Positions 1-8,136 of a DNA stretch of 36,769 nucleotides are shown here, one piece after another. Each line of letters begins with the position of its first letter. The stretch's first letter is position 1. Made by a program: the position numbers and the translations under genes. The notes below the pieces were generated by a model that saw only the letters and a list, made by a program, of their open reading frames with translations, was not told the DNA's origin and ran no database searches. This DNA is from Planctomycetaceae bacterium (GTDB lineage Bacteria; Planctomycetota; Planctomycetia; Planctomycetales; Planctomycetaceae). The stretch covers positions 1-36,769 of the forward strand of contig PBSL01000053.1 of the NCBI GenBank assembly GCA_002726205.1, written 5' to 3'.

Positions 1-124
1 CACCGCCACCGCCACCGCCACCGCCACGTCCTCGTCCACCGCCACCGCCACCGCCACCGCCACCGCCACCGCCACCGCCACCGCGGCCGCCACCGCCACC
101 GCCACCGCCACCGCCACCGCCACC
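1..124. repeat. GCCACC-type hexanucleotide low-complexity tract
   Basis: Nearly uninterrupted CCACCG/GCCACC units, broken near 26-37 and 83-88 where minus-strand arginine codons replace glycine codons. On the minus strand it reads GGT/GGC glycine codons, so it is an in-frame coding repeat and not intergenic satellite DNA. It reaches the window edge and may be where an assembly broke. Confidence 0.9.
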
Positions 125-355
125 ACGACGACGACGACGACGTCGACGTCGACGCGTCGGTTGCCCACCGTCACCGCTGTCGTTGCGATCGGGGTAGTCC
201 CCATCCTCTTCGCCTAACGCGACGGCCCCCTCTGGCAGGGGAAGGTCGGGAACCGGTGTTGGTTCGTCCTGCGACGCCTCGACCGGAGGTGTCTCAACCA
301 CCGGTTCGGAATTCGTCTCTTGCGATTCGTCGGGCGCGTTGTCTTGGTCAACCAT
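1..355 (-). CDS. Gly/Arg-rich protein, N-terminal part (runs off window)
   Basis: Only the first 118 codons are present and the frame stays open to the window edge. The start is the ATG at 355-353 (MVDQDNAPDESQE). The visible part has three zones: an acidic, Pro/Glu-rich N terminus (about residues 1-65), a run of ten consecutive arginines (codons from 154 down to 125), and a glycine tract interrupted by single arginines (RGRG near 26-37). Such an acidic/poly-Arg/poly-Gly head is typical of a disordered RNA-binding extension. Candidates that carry such heads in this kind of organism are transcription terminator Rho, RNase E/G-type nucleases and other RNA-binding proteins. The catalytic or folded domain lies outside the window, so no function is assigned. 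I am confident it is coding because the codon phase is kept through the repeat with no stop. Confidence 0.72.
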   Translation of the reverse strand, partial: MVDQDNAPDESQETNSEPVVETPPVEASQDEPTPVPDLPLPEGAVALGEEDGDYPDRNDSGDGGQPTRRRRRRRRRRGGGGGGGGGGGGGRGGGGGGGGGGGGGGGGRGRGGGGGGGG

Positions 356-810
356 GAAGCCTTATCCACGAAACTGCAGTGTTTGCCAACAGGCGGGCCA
401 AAACCAGGGGAACACCAGGTATCCCTGCCCGCCCGTCTGATTGCCCATCGCGTAGGAACCACCCCGCACGACAGATCAGAACCCATCCCGAGCCAAGCCA
501 AGGCCACGCCGGGGCTGGATCGATCCAGTCCCCGAAAGAGAACCCGAGCCAATGCTCGGAGAAGAGGGGTCCCGTGTAGGGAATTGAGCCAGCCTTCGAA
601 CCTGTCTCTCGTCGCCACCCGGCGGTCAAAACCATTCCGAGGTCGACAGCAGAGATGAAAAACTCGCTCTATCTGCTCTCAGACTGCCTTTATCATACGC
701 CTTGGCGCAGACATGTCAATTCCAGACTGTCTGCGCCGGTGGCACCCAACCCGGGCACGATGGTAGTCTGGGCGAACGTCCTTTTTTTGGTTCTTTCGCG
801 AGTGTCTCCG
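356..810. promoter_or_regulatory. Divergent spacer with perfect palindrome and small hairpin
   Basis: This 455-bp stretch separates the divergent Gly/Arg-rich gene and the amidohydrolase gene, and I see no convincing gene in it. It holds a perfect 14-bp palindrome, CTGGATCGATCCAG, at 515-528, flanked by GGGG (511-514) and, after one T, CCCC (530-533). A second element, CCGAGC-CAAT-GCTCGG at 544-559, can form a 6-bp stem with a 4-nt loop. GCGGGC near 391-397 and a matching GCCCGC near 428-434 could pair in the leader of the minus-strand gene. A palindrome between divergent genes suggests an operator, but no regulator is linked to it here. Confidence 0.35.
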
Positions 811-3800
811 ATGCGACACGTTCAACGATCTGCTCAGCTTTCGACTCTCCTTGGTTTTCTGTTCCCGGCCCTGGTCACACTTCTTGTCTGCTCGCCCGAT
901 CTTCAGGCCCAGGATCCCACCGGACGTGTCGGCGGGTTTCAGCCAAGGGTCTACGCGATCACCGGAGCCAGGCTGGTCATGGCTCCCGGCCGCGAACTGC
1001 CCCGGGGGACACTGGTCGTACGTGACGGACTGATCGTTGCGGCCGGGGCCAAGGTTGCGATCCCCGCTGATGCGGTTCAAGTCGATGGATCCGGGCTGGT
1101 TGCCTACGCGGGCTTCATCGACGGCGATGCCGACGATCTACTCACCCCCTCCCCCGTCCTGCCGACACCACCGGGTCGCCCCGTCGATTTTTCCCGTTAC
1201 GTTCTGGCCGCAACACGACCGGACAATCGCAAGAGCCTCACGCCGCAATTCGCCGCCGAGAAGGCTCTGAAACTCGACGCGGCCCGCCTGACGGCCATTC
1301 GTCGTGACGGATTCACGAGCGTCCACGTCGTTCCCTCTGGACGAATTGCCAGCGGTACCGCCGCGCTGGTCTCGACCGCGGGAGTTCCACCTCGGGAATC
1401 ACTCGTGGCCGCACCGACAATTGCAGCTTTTGCCCTGGCTCCTCCCAACGGCAACGGTTATCCGAGAACGCTGATGGGAGCCCACGCACACCTGCGACAG
1501 GCCCTGCTCGACGCGCGTCGTTTCGCCGTCCATCGGCAACTCTACGCCAAGTCCACCAACGGCGTTCCTCGGCCTCCCGCCGACGATGTCCTCAGCGCCC
1601 TGGTCACCGTCCTGGAAGGACGGCGTCGCGCCGCGTTCCGGGTCAGCACCCGGGATGACATCCACCGCGCCCTGACATTTTGCCGGGAACAAAAGATCAA
1701 ACCGGTTCTGCTCGGTGTCGCTGAAGCCAACGACTGCCTCGAGGAATTGGCTGATCAACACGTCGACTTGTTGATGTCCATGCAATTTGGTTCGACACCG
1801 AAAATTCAGGCTCCGCTGGCCGGCCAGGACCTGAAAGCCTCCCGGCCCAGCCCGGTTCGAGTCCAGAAGGATCTCCTGGACCGCTGGCGGGATCGCGTGG
1901 CGGCAATCGGCCGTCTGCAACGGAGGGGGCTGACCCTGGCCGTCGGTTCCCGCGGACTGAAAAACCGCGCCGCACTTCTGACGGCAGTCCGCCAGGCCAT
2001 CGCCCAGGGATGGTCGGCGACAGCCGCGCTGGCCACGCTGACGACCCACGCCGCCCGCATCACCGGCGTGGGTACCCGGCTCGGCACACTCGACCCTGGC
2101 CGGCTCGGACACGTCGTCCTCTGGACCGGACGCTTCGAAGACGCCAAGAGCAAGGTCCGGTTCGTTCTCGTCGATGGCATCCTGTTCGAATACAACCACA
2201 CCGCCAAGCCACGACCGGTGAAACAACCCGCCAGTGGAGAATCTCCCGGGACAACTGCTCCAAAGAACCTCTCGCCACTGCTCGACAATCAACCACCTCC
2301 GGTACCACCACTGCCAAGGCAGATCGCCGCTGACCACCTGCCCAGTGAACTGGAAAGCGATCGTCGAACCCGTTCGATCCAGACCGACGGAAATGTCTTC
2401 GTCCGCAACGCCACCGTGCTGACGGGTACCGGGAAAACTCATCCCGGCCACTCGATCCTGGTTCGCCAGGGCAAGATCATCGCCATCGGCGCGAACCTGA
2501 AACCCGACCCGGGGATGACCGTGATCGACGCCACCGGCCGATTCGTGATGCCGGGGATCATCGACACGCACAGCCACATCAAGATCACCCAGGGAATCAA
2601 CGAGTCGACTCTCTCGATCGTTCCGGAAGTCCGTATCAAGGACGTGGTCAACACGGCCGATGTCGGCGAGTTTCGCGCGCTGGCCGGTGGCGTGACCACG
2701 GCACGTTTGCTGCACGGTTCAGCCAACGTCGTCGGCGGCCAGGACGCGGTCGTGAAGTTGAAGTACGGCAAGACCGCCTCCGAGCAGATCCTGCATGATG
2801 CTCCCCAGGGCGTGAAATTCGCGCTGGGCGAAAACGTCAAGTTCCGTACCACCCGCTTCCCCAACACACGAATGGGCGTCGAGGCCACATTGAACCGGGC
2901 CTTCCTCGAGGCAATCGATTATCGACGCCGCTGGCAACAGTACACCAAGGCCCAACAATCCACCCGCGGTGCAACACTGCTGCCGCCCCGGCGCGATCTC
3001 CGTCTCGAAGCCCTGGCCGATCTCGTCAATCACAAGAAGTTCATCCACAGCCACTGCTACCGCTCCGACGAGATCCTGATGCTGCTGCGGGTGGCAAGCA
3101 GCCTGGGCATCCGTGTCTGGTCGTTGCAGCACGTCCTGGAGGGCTACAAGATCGCGCCCGAGATCGCCGCTCACGGTGCCAGTTGCAGCACGTTCGCCGA
3201 TTGGTGGGCCTACAAGGTCGAAGCCTACGATGCGACACCCTACAACGCGGCACTGTTGCAAGAGGCCGGGGCCGACGTCGTGATCAAGAGTGACGACCGG
3301 GAACTGATCCGGCATCTCTACCAGGAGGCGGCCAAGCCAATCCGTTACGGCAACATGCCCTCGGAACTCGCCCTGTCGACGATCACTCACAACGCCGCTC
3401 GCCAGTTGGGCCTGCAAGACCGGATCGGATCGATCGCACCCGGAAAGGATGCCGACCTGGCCATTTTCAACGCGCACCCTTTGAACTCGTTTGCCCGTTG
3501 CGAGATGACCCTGATCGAGGGAGAAGTGTTTTTCCTGCGGGACGCACATCCTACCGCCATGTCGCCGGCCGCGCGCCAGCGAACCCGATCACCAGGGCCG
3601 TTCATCATACCGACCGCCGACGCCCGCCGCGGCGACCTCGCCCTTCCCGAGGCCGACGACGGTACCGGCACCTACGCGATGGTCGGCGGTACGCTGCATC
3701 CGGTCTCGGGGCCGCCGACGACCGGTACGCTTGTCATCGGCAACGGCCGAATCATCGGGCTGGGTCCGGGTACGACCCCGCCGCCGGCCGCGCACCGAAT

Positions 3801-4848
3801 CGACATCAGCGGGCTGCATGTCTACCCGGGGTTGATCGACGCGGGAACAACGCTGGGCCTGGCTGAAATCAAGAAAGTCCGCGAGACCCTCGATTTCAGC
3901 GAGGGCGGCGGCCTGCAACCGGACCTTCGCGCCGGCGTCGCGATCAATCCCGACAGCGAACTGTTCCCGGTGGCGCGGGCCGGTGGAATCACCACGGCAC
4001 TGGTCCACCCCGACGGCGGACTGGTCGCCGGCCAGGCCTCGCTGGTCCAACTGGGAGGCTGGACCGCGCCCGAGATGGTCCTCGATTACCAGGCCGCACT
4101 GCGGGTTCACTGGCCGACGATTTCCAACGACGCGCAGCGGCGAAAACGTGTCGACGAGTTTCGAGCCCTGCTCAAGGAAGCCCGCACCTACCGTGAGCTT
4201 GTCGCCAGGGCCAAGGCTGCCAAGCGTCCCGGACCCATCGGGGACCCCCGTCTCGAGGCACTGGGCCCCTACGTCACCGCCGAACGACCGGTCTTGATCG
4301 AAGCGCACACGCGTTCGCAGATTGTCGAAGCCATCCTGTTTGCCGAGACCGAAAAACTGAAACTCGTCATCACCGGCGGCACCAACGCCTGGAAGGTGGC
4401 CGAATCACTGCGGAAGCGACGGATCCCGGTCATCGTCGGACCGGTCATGCGTCGGCCGATCAATGACTGGGATCCCTCCGACGCTCCCTATGCCAACCCG
4501 GGACGGCTTTTCGAAGCCGGCGTGAAGTTCTGCATCCGCAGTGACAATGCCGCGAACAGCCGAAACGCCCCCTTTGAAGCGGCCATGGCCGTTGCCCACG
4601 GGCTGCCCGAAGAAGTGGCGCTGCGGAGCATTACGCTGTCAGCCGCACAGATCCTAGGAGTCGACAAGCAGATCGGATCGCTCGAAACCGGCAAGATCGC
4701 CAACCTCGTGATCCTCGACGGGTCACCCTTGCAGGTCACCTCCCAGGTCAAAGGTGTCTTCATCGCCGGGCGTCCCTTCCGTCCCGAGAGCCGGCAGACC
4801 CGCTTCTACAAGCGGTACCGGCGACGACTGAAACCCGACAGCCGCTAG
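811..4848 (+). CDS. Secreted triple-module amidohydrolase family protein
   Basis: A 1,345-residue protein from the ATG at 811. Its first ~35 residues are a classic signal peptide (MRHVQRSA, then a hydrophobic core, then PDLQAQ), which is why 811 is preferred over in-frame ATGs at 655 and 760. No good ribosome site precedes any of them. Three amidohydrolase/imidazolonepropionase-like modules follow in tandem. Each opens with a beta-sandwich strand set of the G.LVV..G.I...G type and closes with a G.L..G..A.LV.. strand. Only module 2 has the metal motif DTHSHI (H587, H589), later His residues (FIHSHC, LQHVLEG) and the Asp of KSDDREL. Module 1 has GFIDGDAD and module 3 GLIDAGTT in place of the HxH, although module 3 keeps EAHTRSQ and IRSDN. 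Probable periplasmic metal-dependent hydrolase; the substrate is unknown. Confidence 0.88.
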   Translation: MRHVQRSAQLSTLLGFLFPALVTLLVCSPDLQAQDPTGRVGGFQPRVYAITGARLVMAPGRELPRGTLVVRDGLIVAAGAKVAIPADAVQVDGSGLVAYAGFIDGDADDLLTPSPVLPTPPGRPVDFSRYVLAATRPDNRKSLTPQFAAEKALKLDAARLTAIRRDGFTSVHVVPSGRIASGTAALVSTAGVPPRESLVAAPTIAAFALAPPNGNGYPRTLMGAHAHLRQALLDARRFAVHRQLYAKSTNGVPRPPADDVLSALVTVLEGRRRAAFRVSTRDDIHRALTFCREQKIKPVLLGVAEANDCLEELADQHVDLLMSMQFGSTPKIQAPLAGQDLKASRPSPVRVQKDLLDRWRDRVAAIGRLQRRGLTLAVGSRGLKNRAALLTAVRQAIAQGWSATAALATLTTHAARITGVGTRLGTLDPGRLGHVVLWTGRFEDAKSKVRFVLVDGILFEYNHTAKPRPVKQPASGESPGTTAPKNLSPLLDNQPPPVPPLPRQIAADHLPSELESDRRTRSIQTDGNVFVRNATVLTGTGKTHPGHSILVRQGKIIAIGANLKPDPGMTVIDATGRFVMPGIIDTHSHIKITQGINESTLSIVPEVRIKDVVNTADVGEFRALAGGVTTARLLHGSANVVGGQDAVVKLKYGKTASEQILHDAPQGVKFALGENVKFRTTRFPNTRMGVEATLNRAFLEAIDYRRRWQQYTKAQQSTRGATLLPPRRDLRLEALADLVNHKKFIHSHCYRSDEILMLLRVASSLGIRVWSLQHVLEGYKIAPEIAAHGASCSTFADWWAYKVEAYDATPYNAALLQEAGADVVIKSDDRELIRHLYQEAAKPIRYGNMPSELALSTITHNAARQLGLQDRIGSIAPGKDADLAIFNAHPLNSFARCEMTLIEGEVFFLRDAHPTAMSPAARQRTRSPGPFIIPTADARRGDLALPEADDGTGTYAMVGGTLHPVSGPPTTGTLVIGNGRIIGLGPGTTPPPAAHRIDISGLHVYPGLIDAGTTLGLAEIKKVRETLDFSEGGGLQPDLRAGVAINPDSELFPVARAGGITTALVHPDGGLVAGQASLVQLGGWTAPEMVLDYQAALRVHWPTISNDAQRRKRVDEFRALLKEARTYRELVARAKAAKRPGPIGDPRLEALGPYVTAERPVLIEAHTRSQIVEAILFAETEKLKLVITGGTNAWKVAESLRKRRIPVIVGPVMRRPINDWDPSDAPYANPGRLFEAGVKFCIRSDNAANSRNAPFEAAMAVAHGLPEEVALRSITLSAAQILGVDKQIGSLETGKIANLVILDGSPLQVTSQVKGVFIAGRPFRPESRQTRFYKRYRRRLKPDSR

Positions 4849-4850
4849 GG

Positions 4851-4875
4851 CCGCCAGTCGATTTCGAGACGGCGG
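4851..4875. terminator. Possible hairpin between convergent genes
   Basis: CCGCC (4851-4855) can pair with GGCGG (4871-4875). An inner GTC/GAC pair and one bulged base extend the stem. It fills almost the whole 27-bp gap between the stop codons of two convergent genes, so it could serve both. There is no real U tract on either strand, so the call is weak. Confidence 0.27.
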
Positions 4876-5721
4876 TCAATCGGCAGTCGTCGAGGACGGC
4901 CGTTGCGATGGTGCATACCGCCGGGGTGATCTGCGGAACTTCGCCAGCGATGCGGTATCGCCGAACAGGTACAGCCCGCCGTCGTAGAACACCGCGTAGC
5001 GGACATCTCCGATCACCGACCGCTTGGTTTCCATGAGCTGGACAACGTCGAGACCGGACCGGCGGGGCACATAACGAAGCGGGTCCCCCCGGAACTGCTT
5101 GAGCTCTTCGGCTGAAGCCAGGTGGTAGACGACATTTCCCACGCGACAGGCAAATCTCTTGTCCCCGCGTTGCCAGCGTGTCTGCTTCCAGAGCGTCACC
5201 GGTGAAAAGCCCCGCAAACCCAACCTCGAACTACGCGGTGCAACCGGCTTCGACGCGGATGAGGCCCTGGGCGGGTGAGCCGCGCGGTAACGGTCGACAG
5301 CCGCTCCCATCCGCCCCAGGTACGCTCTCAATCCCTGGTACCCCTGGCTTCGAGCCAACTGCCGGCCGTCGGGAGCGACGACCAGATCGGTCGGCAGGAG
5401 CTTGACACGGAAACGAGCGGTCACCGCCGGATCACGATCGGTGTCGACTCTAACGGCGATCACGTGCGACCCCAGCCGTGTCTGCAGTGACCGCGTGTCC
5501 AGCACATCGCGTTCCATTCGTCGGCACGGCCCACACCAACTGGCGTGAAAGTGCACAAGCAGCGGCAGGCCTCGCCGACGGGACTCGGCCTCCGCCTTGG
5601 CAAAATCGTCAGACCAGGAGAGGACGCCGCGGGCAACGACCTTCGTGCGGGGACCAGCCGCGTGGGCAAGCCACGGGGAAACGCACACGAGCCACAGGGC
5701 CAGAAACTGGACAATCCGCAT
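4876..5721 (-). CDS. Secreted thioredoxin-fold protein with YHS-like C-terminal repeats
   Basis: 281 residues from the ATG at 5721. That start is supported by a strong GGAGG (5734-5730) eight bases upstream and by the signal peptide that follows (MRIVQFLALWLVCVSPWLAHAAG). Residues about 30-160 are a thioredoxin domain with the redox motif SWCGPC (C63, C66) and the LLPTDLVV segment expected at the cis-proline loop. After a Pro/Arg/Ser linker come two segments of similar shape, roughly 185-235 and 240-275. Each has a Y-x-hydrophobic start and an F-R-x-x-P-x-R-Y-x-P ending (FRGDPLRYVP, FRRSPRRYAP), resembling YHS domains. A periplasmic thiol-disulfide oxidoreductase role is likely. What the C-terminal part does is unknown. 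Its own leader of about 213 bp separates it from pabA. Confidence 0.85.
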   Translation of the reverse strand: MRIVQFLALWLVCVSPWLAHAAGPRTKVVARGVLSWSDDFAKAEAESRRRGLPLLVHFHASWCGPCRRMERDVLDTRSLQTRLGSHVIAVRVDTDRDPAVTARFRVKLLPTDLVVAPDGRQLARSQGYQGLRAYLGRMGAAVDRYRAAHPPRASSASKPVAPRSSRLGLRGFSPVTLWKQTRWQRGDKRFACRVGNVVYHLASAEELKQFRGDPLRYVPRRSGLDVVQLMETKRSVIGDVRYAVFYDGGLYLFGDTASLAKFRRSPRRYAPSQRPSSTTAD

Positions 5722-5934
5722 CGAGAGTGCCTCCGCGACGGACACGCTGTCGACAACTGATCGTCGACGAGAACCTCGCCGCTTATCGGCGACTTGGCTG
5801 TCCGCGGATGCTGCCAATCCGAGGCGATCCCCGACAAGCGTCAATCGCGGTCTCGATCCGCCCGAACGCGACGGTCACGTTGCCACTGGCGACACGTCCG
5901 AAGATGACGACTGCAGCGGTTCTGCCAACTGGGT

Positions 5935-6639
5935 TTACCAGTGCAGCACCCTGGACGATGACGGCGTTTCCGGATCGGGAAACACCGACTCGCCACGGTA
6001 GCCGTGAAGGGAATGGCATTCCCGGACGCTCGGGACCGGGCTGACACTGACCGGGCACTCACCGCGTGTCACACCCGACATTCTCAGAAAGTTCCAGAGC
6101 AGGCGGTGGCCCGACTCGGTGAGGACACTCTCGGGATGGAATTGAACTCCAAGGGCAAGATGCTCTCGGTGCGCCATCGCCATCACCAGGCCGCTGTCGG
6201 CCCGGGCCGTGATCTGCCAGGCAGGCTCGAGTGAATCCGGATCGGCGATCAGCGAATGGTAGCGGGTCGCGGTCAACGGTTCCGGCAATCCTTCGAAGAG
6301 TCCGGTCCCGTCGTGTTCGACCAGGGTCACCTGCCCGTGAACCGGTCGCGGTGCCCGGACAACACGACCTCCGGTCGCTGCGGCCAGCGCCTGGTGACCC
6401 AGGCAGACGCCCAGCAGGGGAACCCGCCCGATGAGACGCGAGACAAGTTCGATCGAGATCCCGGCCTCGATCGGAGTCCCCGGGCCCGGCGACAGAACAA
6501 CCGCCGACGGTGACCGTTCGACGATCTCATCAACCGTCAGCGCGTCGTTGCGAACCACAGCAACCTCGACGCCGAGTTCCTGCAGATAGTGCGCGAGGTT
6601 GTAGACAAAGCTGTCGTAATTGTCGATCAACAGGATCAT
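5935..6639 (-). CDS. pabA: Aminodeoxychorismate/anthranilate synthase glutaminase subunit
   Basis: Class I glutamine amidotransferase of 234 residues that supplies ammonia to the chorismate-using partner. It opens with the family signature MILLIDNYDSF, has the oxyanion/nucleophile region SPGPGTP then GVCLGHQ (nucleophile C79), and ends its core with VQFHPES (H168, E170). The gene lies 72 bp downstream of pabB on the same strand, and the PIKGT motif of that partner makes the PABA branch more likely than tryptophan. TrpG and PabA cannot be separated on sequence alone, and in many bacteria one protein serves both. The usual family ends near residue 187 (LLWNFLRM). Here about 47 Ser/Pro-rich residues follow, of unknown value. 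Confidence 0.9.
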   Translation of the reverse strand: MILLIDNYDSFVYNLAHYLQELGVEVAVVRNDALTVDEIVERSPSAVVLSPGPGTPIEAGISIELVSRLIGRVPLLGVCLGHQALAAATGGRVVRAPRPVHGQVTLVEHDGTGLFEGLPEPLTATRYHSLIADPDSLEPAWQITARADSGLVMAMAHREHLALGVQFHPESVLTESGHRLLWNFLRMSGVTRGECPVSVSPVPSVRECHSLHGYRGESVFPDPETPSSSRVLHW

Positions 6640-6711
6640 CGGCTCAAGCCCCCCCCTCCGGCACGATAGAGGCTGGTTGACCGACCTGTCCAGCGGTTCG
6701 ACTCGACACGG

Positions 6712-8136
6712 TCACACCAAAGCCCTCAGCATGCCGACAGCCTTGATCATTGTCTCGTCGAACTCCGCCACCGGATCCGACTGCGCGACAATACCACCAC
6801 CAACCGAACACTGAATCCAACCGTGGCGAACAACAAACGAGCGGATCAGGATACTGCTGTCCATCGAGCCGTCGTAACCGACGTAAAACAGGCTGCCACA
6901 ATACGGACCACGAACGGTGGGTTCGATCTCGGCGATCACTTCCATCGCCCGGACCTTGGGGGCACCGGTGATCGATCCGCCGGGAAAGACGGCCGCCAGT
7001 AAATCCCAGGCAGTCTGGTCCGACCGCAATACACCCCGGATTTCCGAGACCAGGTGCAGGACCGTCTCGTACATTTCCACACCGCACAGCAACGGCACAC
7101 TGACCGTCCCCGGGCGACAGACGCGAGAGAGATCATTGCGGAGCAGGTCGACGATCATCACGTTTTCCGCCCGGTCCTTCTCGCTCTCCCGAAGTTCCCC
7201 CGTCACGAACAGTCCAACCTCGGAGTTTCCCAACCGTCGCCTGGTTCCCTTGATCGGCCGCGTTTCAACCATCCCTTCTCGCAACGAGACGAAACGCTCC
7301 GGCGAGGCACTGACGATCTCCCAGTCGTCATGGGCCATGTAGCCGGCAAATGGTGCCGGATTGCGACTGCGCAGCCGGGCATAGAGTTCACGCGCCGGGA
7401 CCGGCTGCCGAGCCAGCAGTCGTTGCGAGAGATTGGCCTGGAAAATCTCGCCGGCGTGAATGTAGTCGATCACACGGGCAACGGCGTCGAGATAGGCCTC
7501 TCGTGAAAAATCACTGAAAAGCCCCTCGTGACCATCGACACGCTCCAGCGGAGCCAACTGATCAGGTGTCAACCCCGTGCGTGACGGACCGTCGATGCTG
7601 GTGGCCGGATCAAAGGATGCCAGTCGCTCGAGAATCTCGGCCGCCCGAATTTCGGCGCGTTGCCGCCGGCTCTGTGGGTTACGCTCGGGGAATCCTTGCG
7701 AGATGATCCAGGCCCGCCCGAGGACGTGGTCCCAGGCGACAACCCAGTCATACATACCCACCGCAAGAGCCGGCAGGGCGAACTCGTCGCGTCCCGACCG
7801 GGGCACGTGTTCCCAGGCCGCCCCCAGTTCATATCCCAGGACCCCGACCGCCCCTCCCTGGAACGGCGGCAATCCGGCGACGCGGCCAACCACGTCGCGG
7901 TCGGTGAGTTCTCGCAGTCGAGCAAAAGGGTCCTCCCCGTAACCGGGACGACCACACGTGATGAACTCAAACGGATCGGCAACCAAGAACGAGAACCGGC
8001 TGACTTCCTCCCGATCGATCCGGCTCTCCAGCAACACCACATCAGGAAGATCGGCAACGGCATCCAGCGCCGCGAGGACATCGGGCACGTTTGAGAGTTC
8101 CACCACGACCGGCCCTGACGGCAGCGACTGGTTCAC
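6712..8136 (-). CDS. pabB: Aminodeoxychorismate synthase component I
   Basis: 474 residues of the chorismate-binding family, converting chorismate and ammonia to 4-amino-4-deoxychorismate, the precursor of p-aminobenzoate. The diagnostic motif is PIKGT (K296). PabB uses this lysine, whereas anthranilate synthase TrpE has alanine there (PIAGT). Other family blocks are visible: HAGEIFQANLSQR, SASPERF, SEKDRAENVMIVDLLRNDL, and FPGGSITGAPK near the C terminus with the final GGGIVAQSDP. The start codon is GTG, overlapping the stop of the upstream DUF6513 gene by four bases (GTGA), so the two are translationally coupled. PabA is encoded immediately downstream. Confidence 0.92.
   Translation of the reverse strand: MNQSLPSGPVVVELSNVPDVLAALDAVADLPDVVLLESRIDREEVSRFSFLVADPFEFITCGRPGYGEDPFARLRELTDRDVVGRVAGLPPFQGGAVGVLGYELGAAWEHVPRSGRDEFALPALAVGMYDWVVAWDHVLGRAWIISQGFPERNPQSRRQRAEIRAAEILERLASFDPATSIDGPSRTGLTPDQLAPLERVDGHEGLFSDFSREAYLDAVARVIDYIHAGEIFQANLSQRLLARQPVPARELYARLRSRNPAPFAGYMAHDDWEIVSASPERFVSLREGMVETRPIKGTRRRLGNSEVGLFVTGELRESEKDRAENVMIVDLLRNDLSRVCRPGTVSVPLLCGVEMYETVLHLVSEIRGVLRSDQTAWDLLAAVFPGGSITGAPKVRAMEVIAEIEPTVRGPYCGSLFYVGYDGSMDSSILIRSFVVRHGWIQCSVGGGIVAQSDPVAEFDETMIKAVGMLRALV

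Noticed and set aside
1399-2715. 438-codon open frame on the minus strand inside the amidohydrolase gene
   Set aside because: It is antisense to a clearly conserved gene, its composition is Gln/Gly/Val/Asp-rich with no motif, and it is the usual by-product of high GC.
6712-8136. Anthranilate synthase TrpE
   Set aside because: PIKGT rather than PIAGT marks the PABA branch (PabB).
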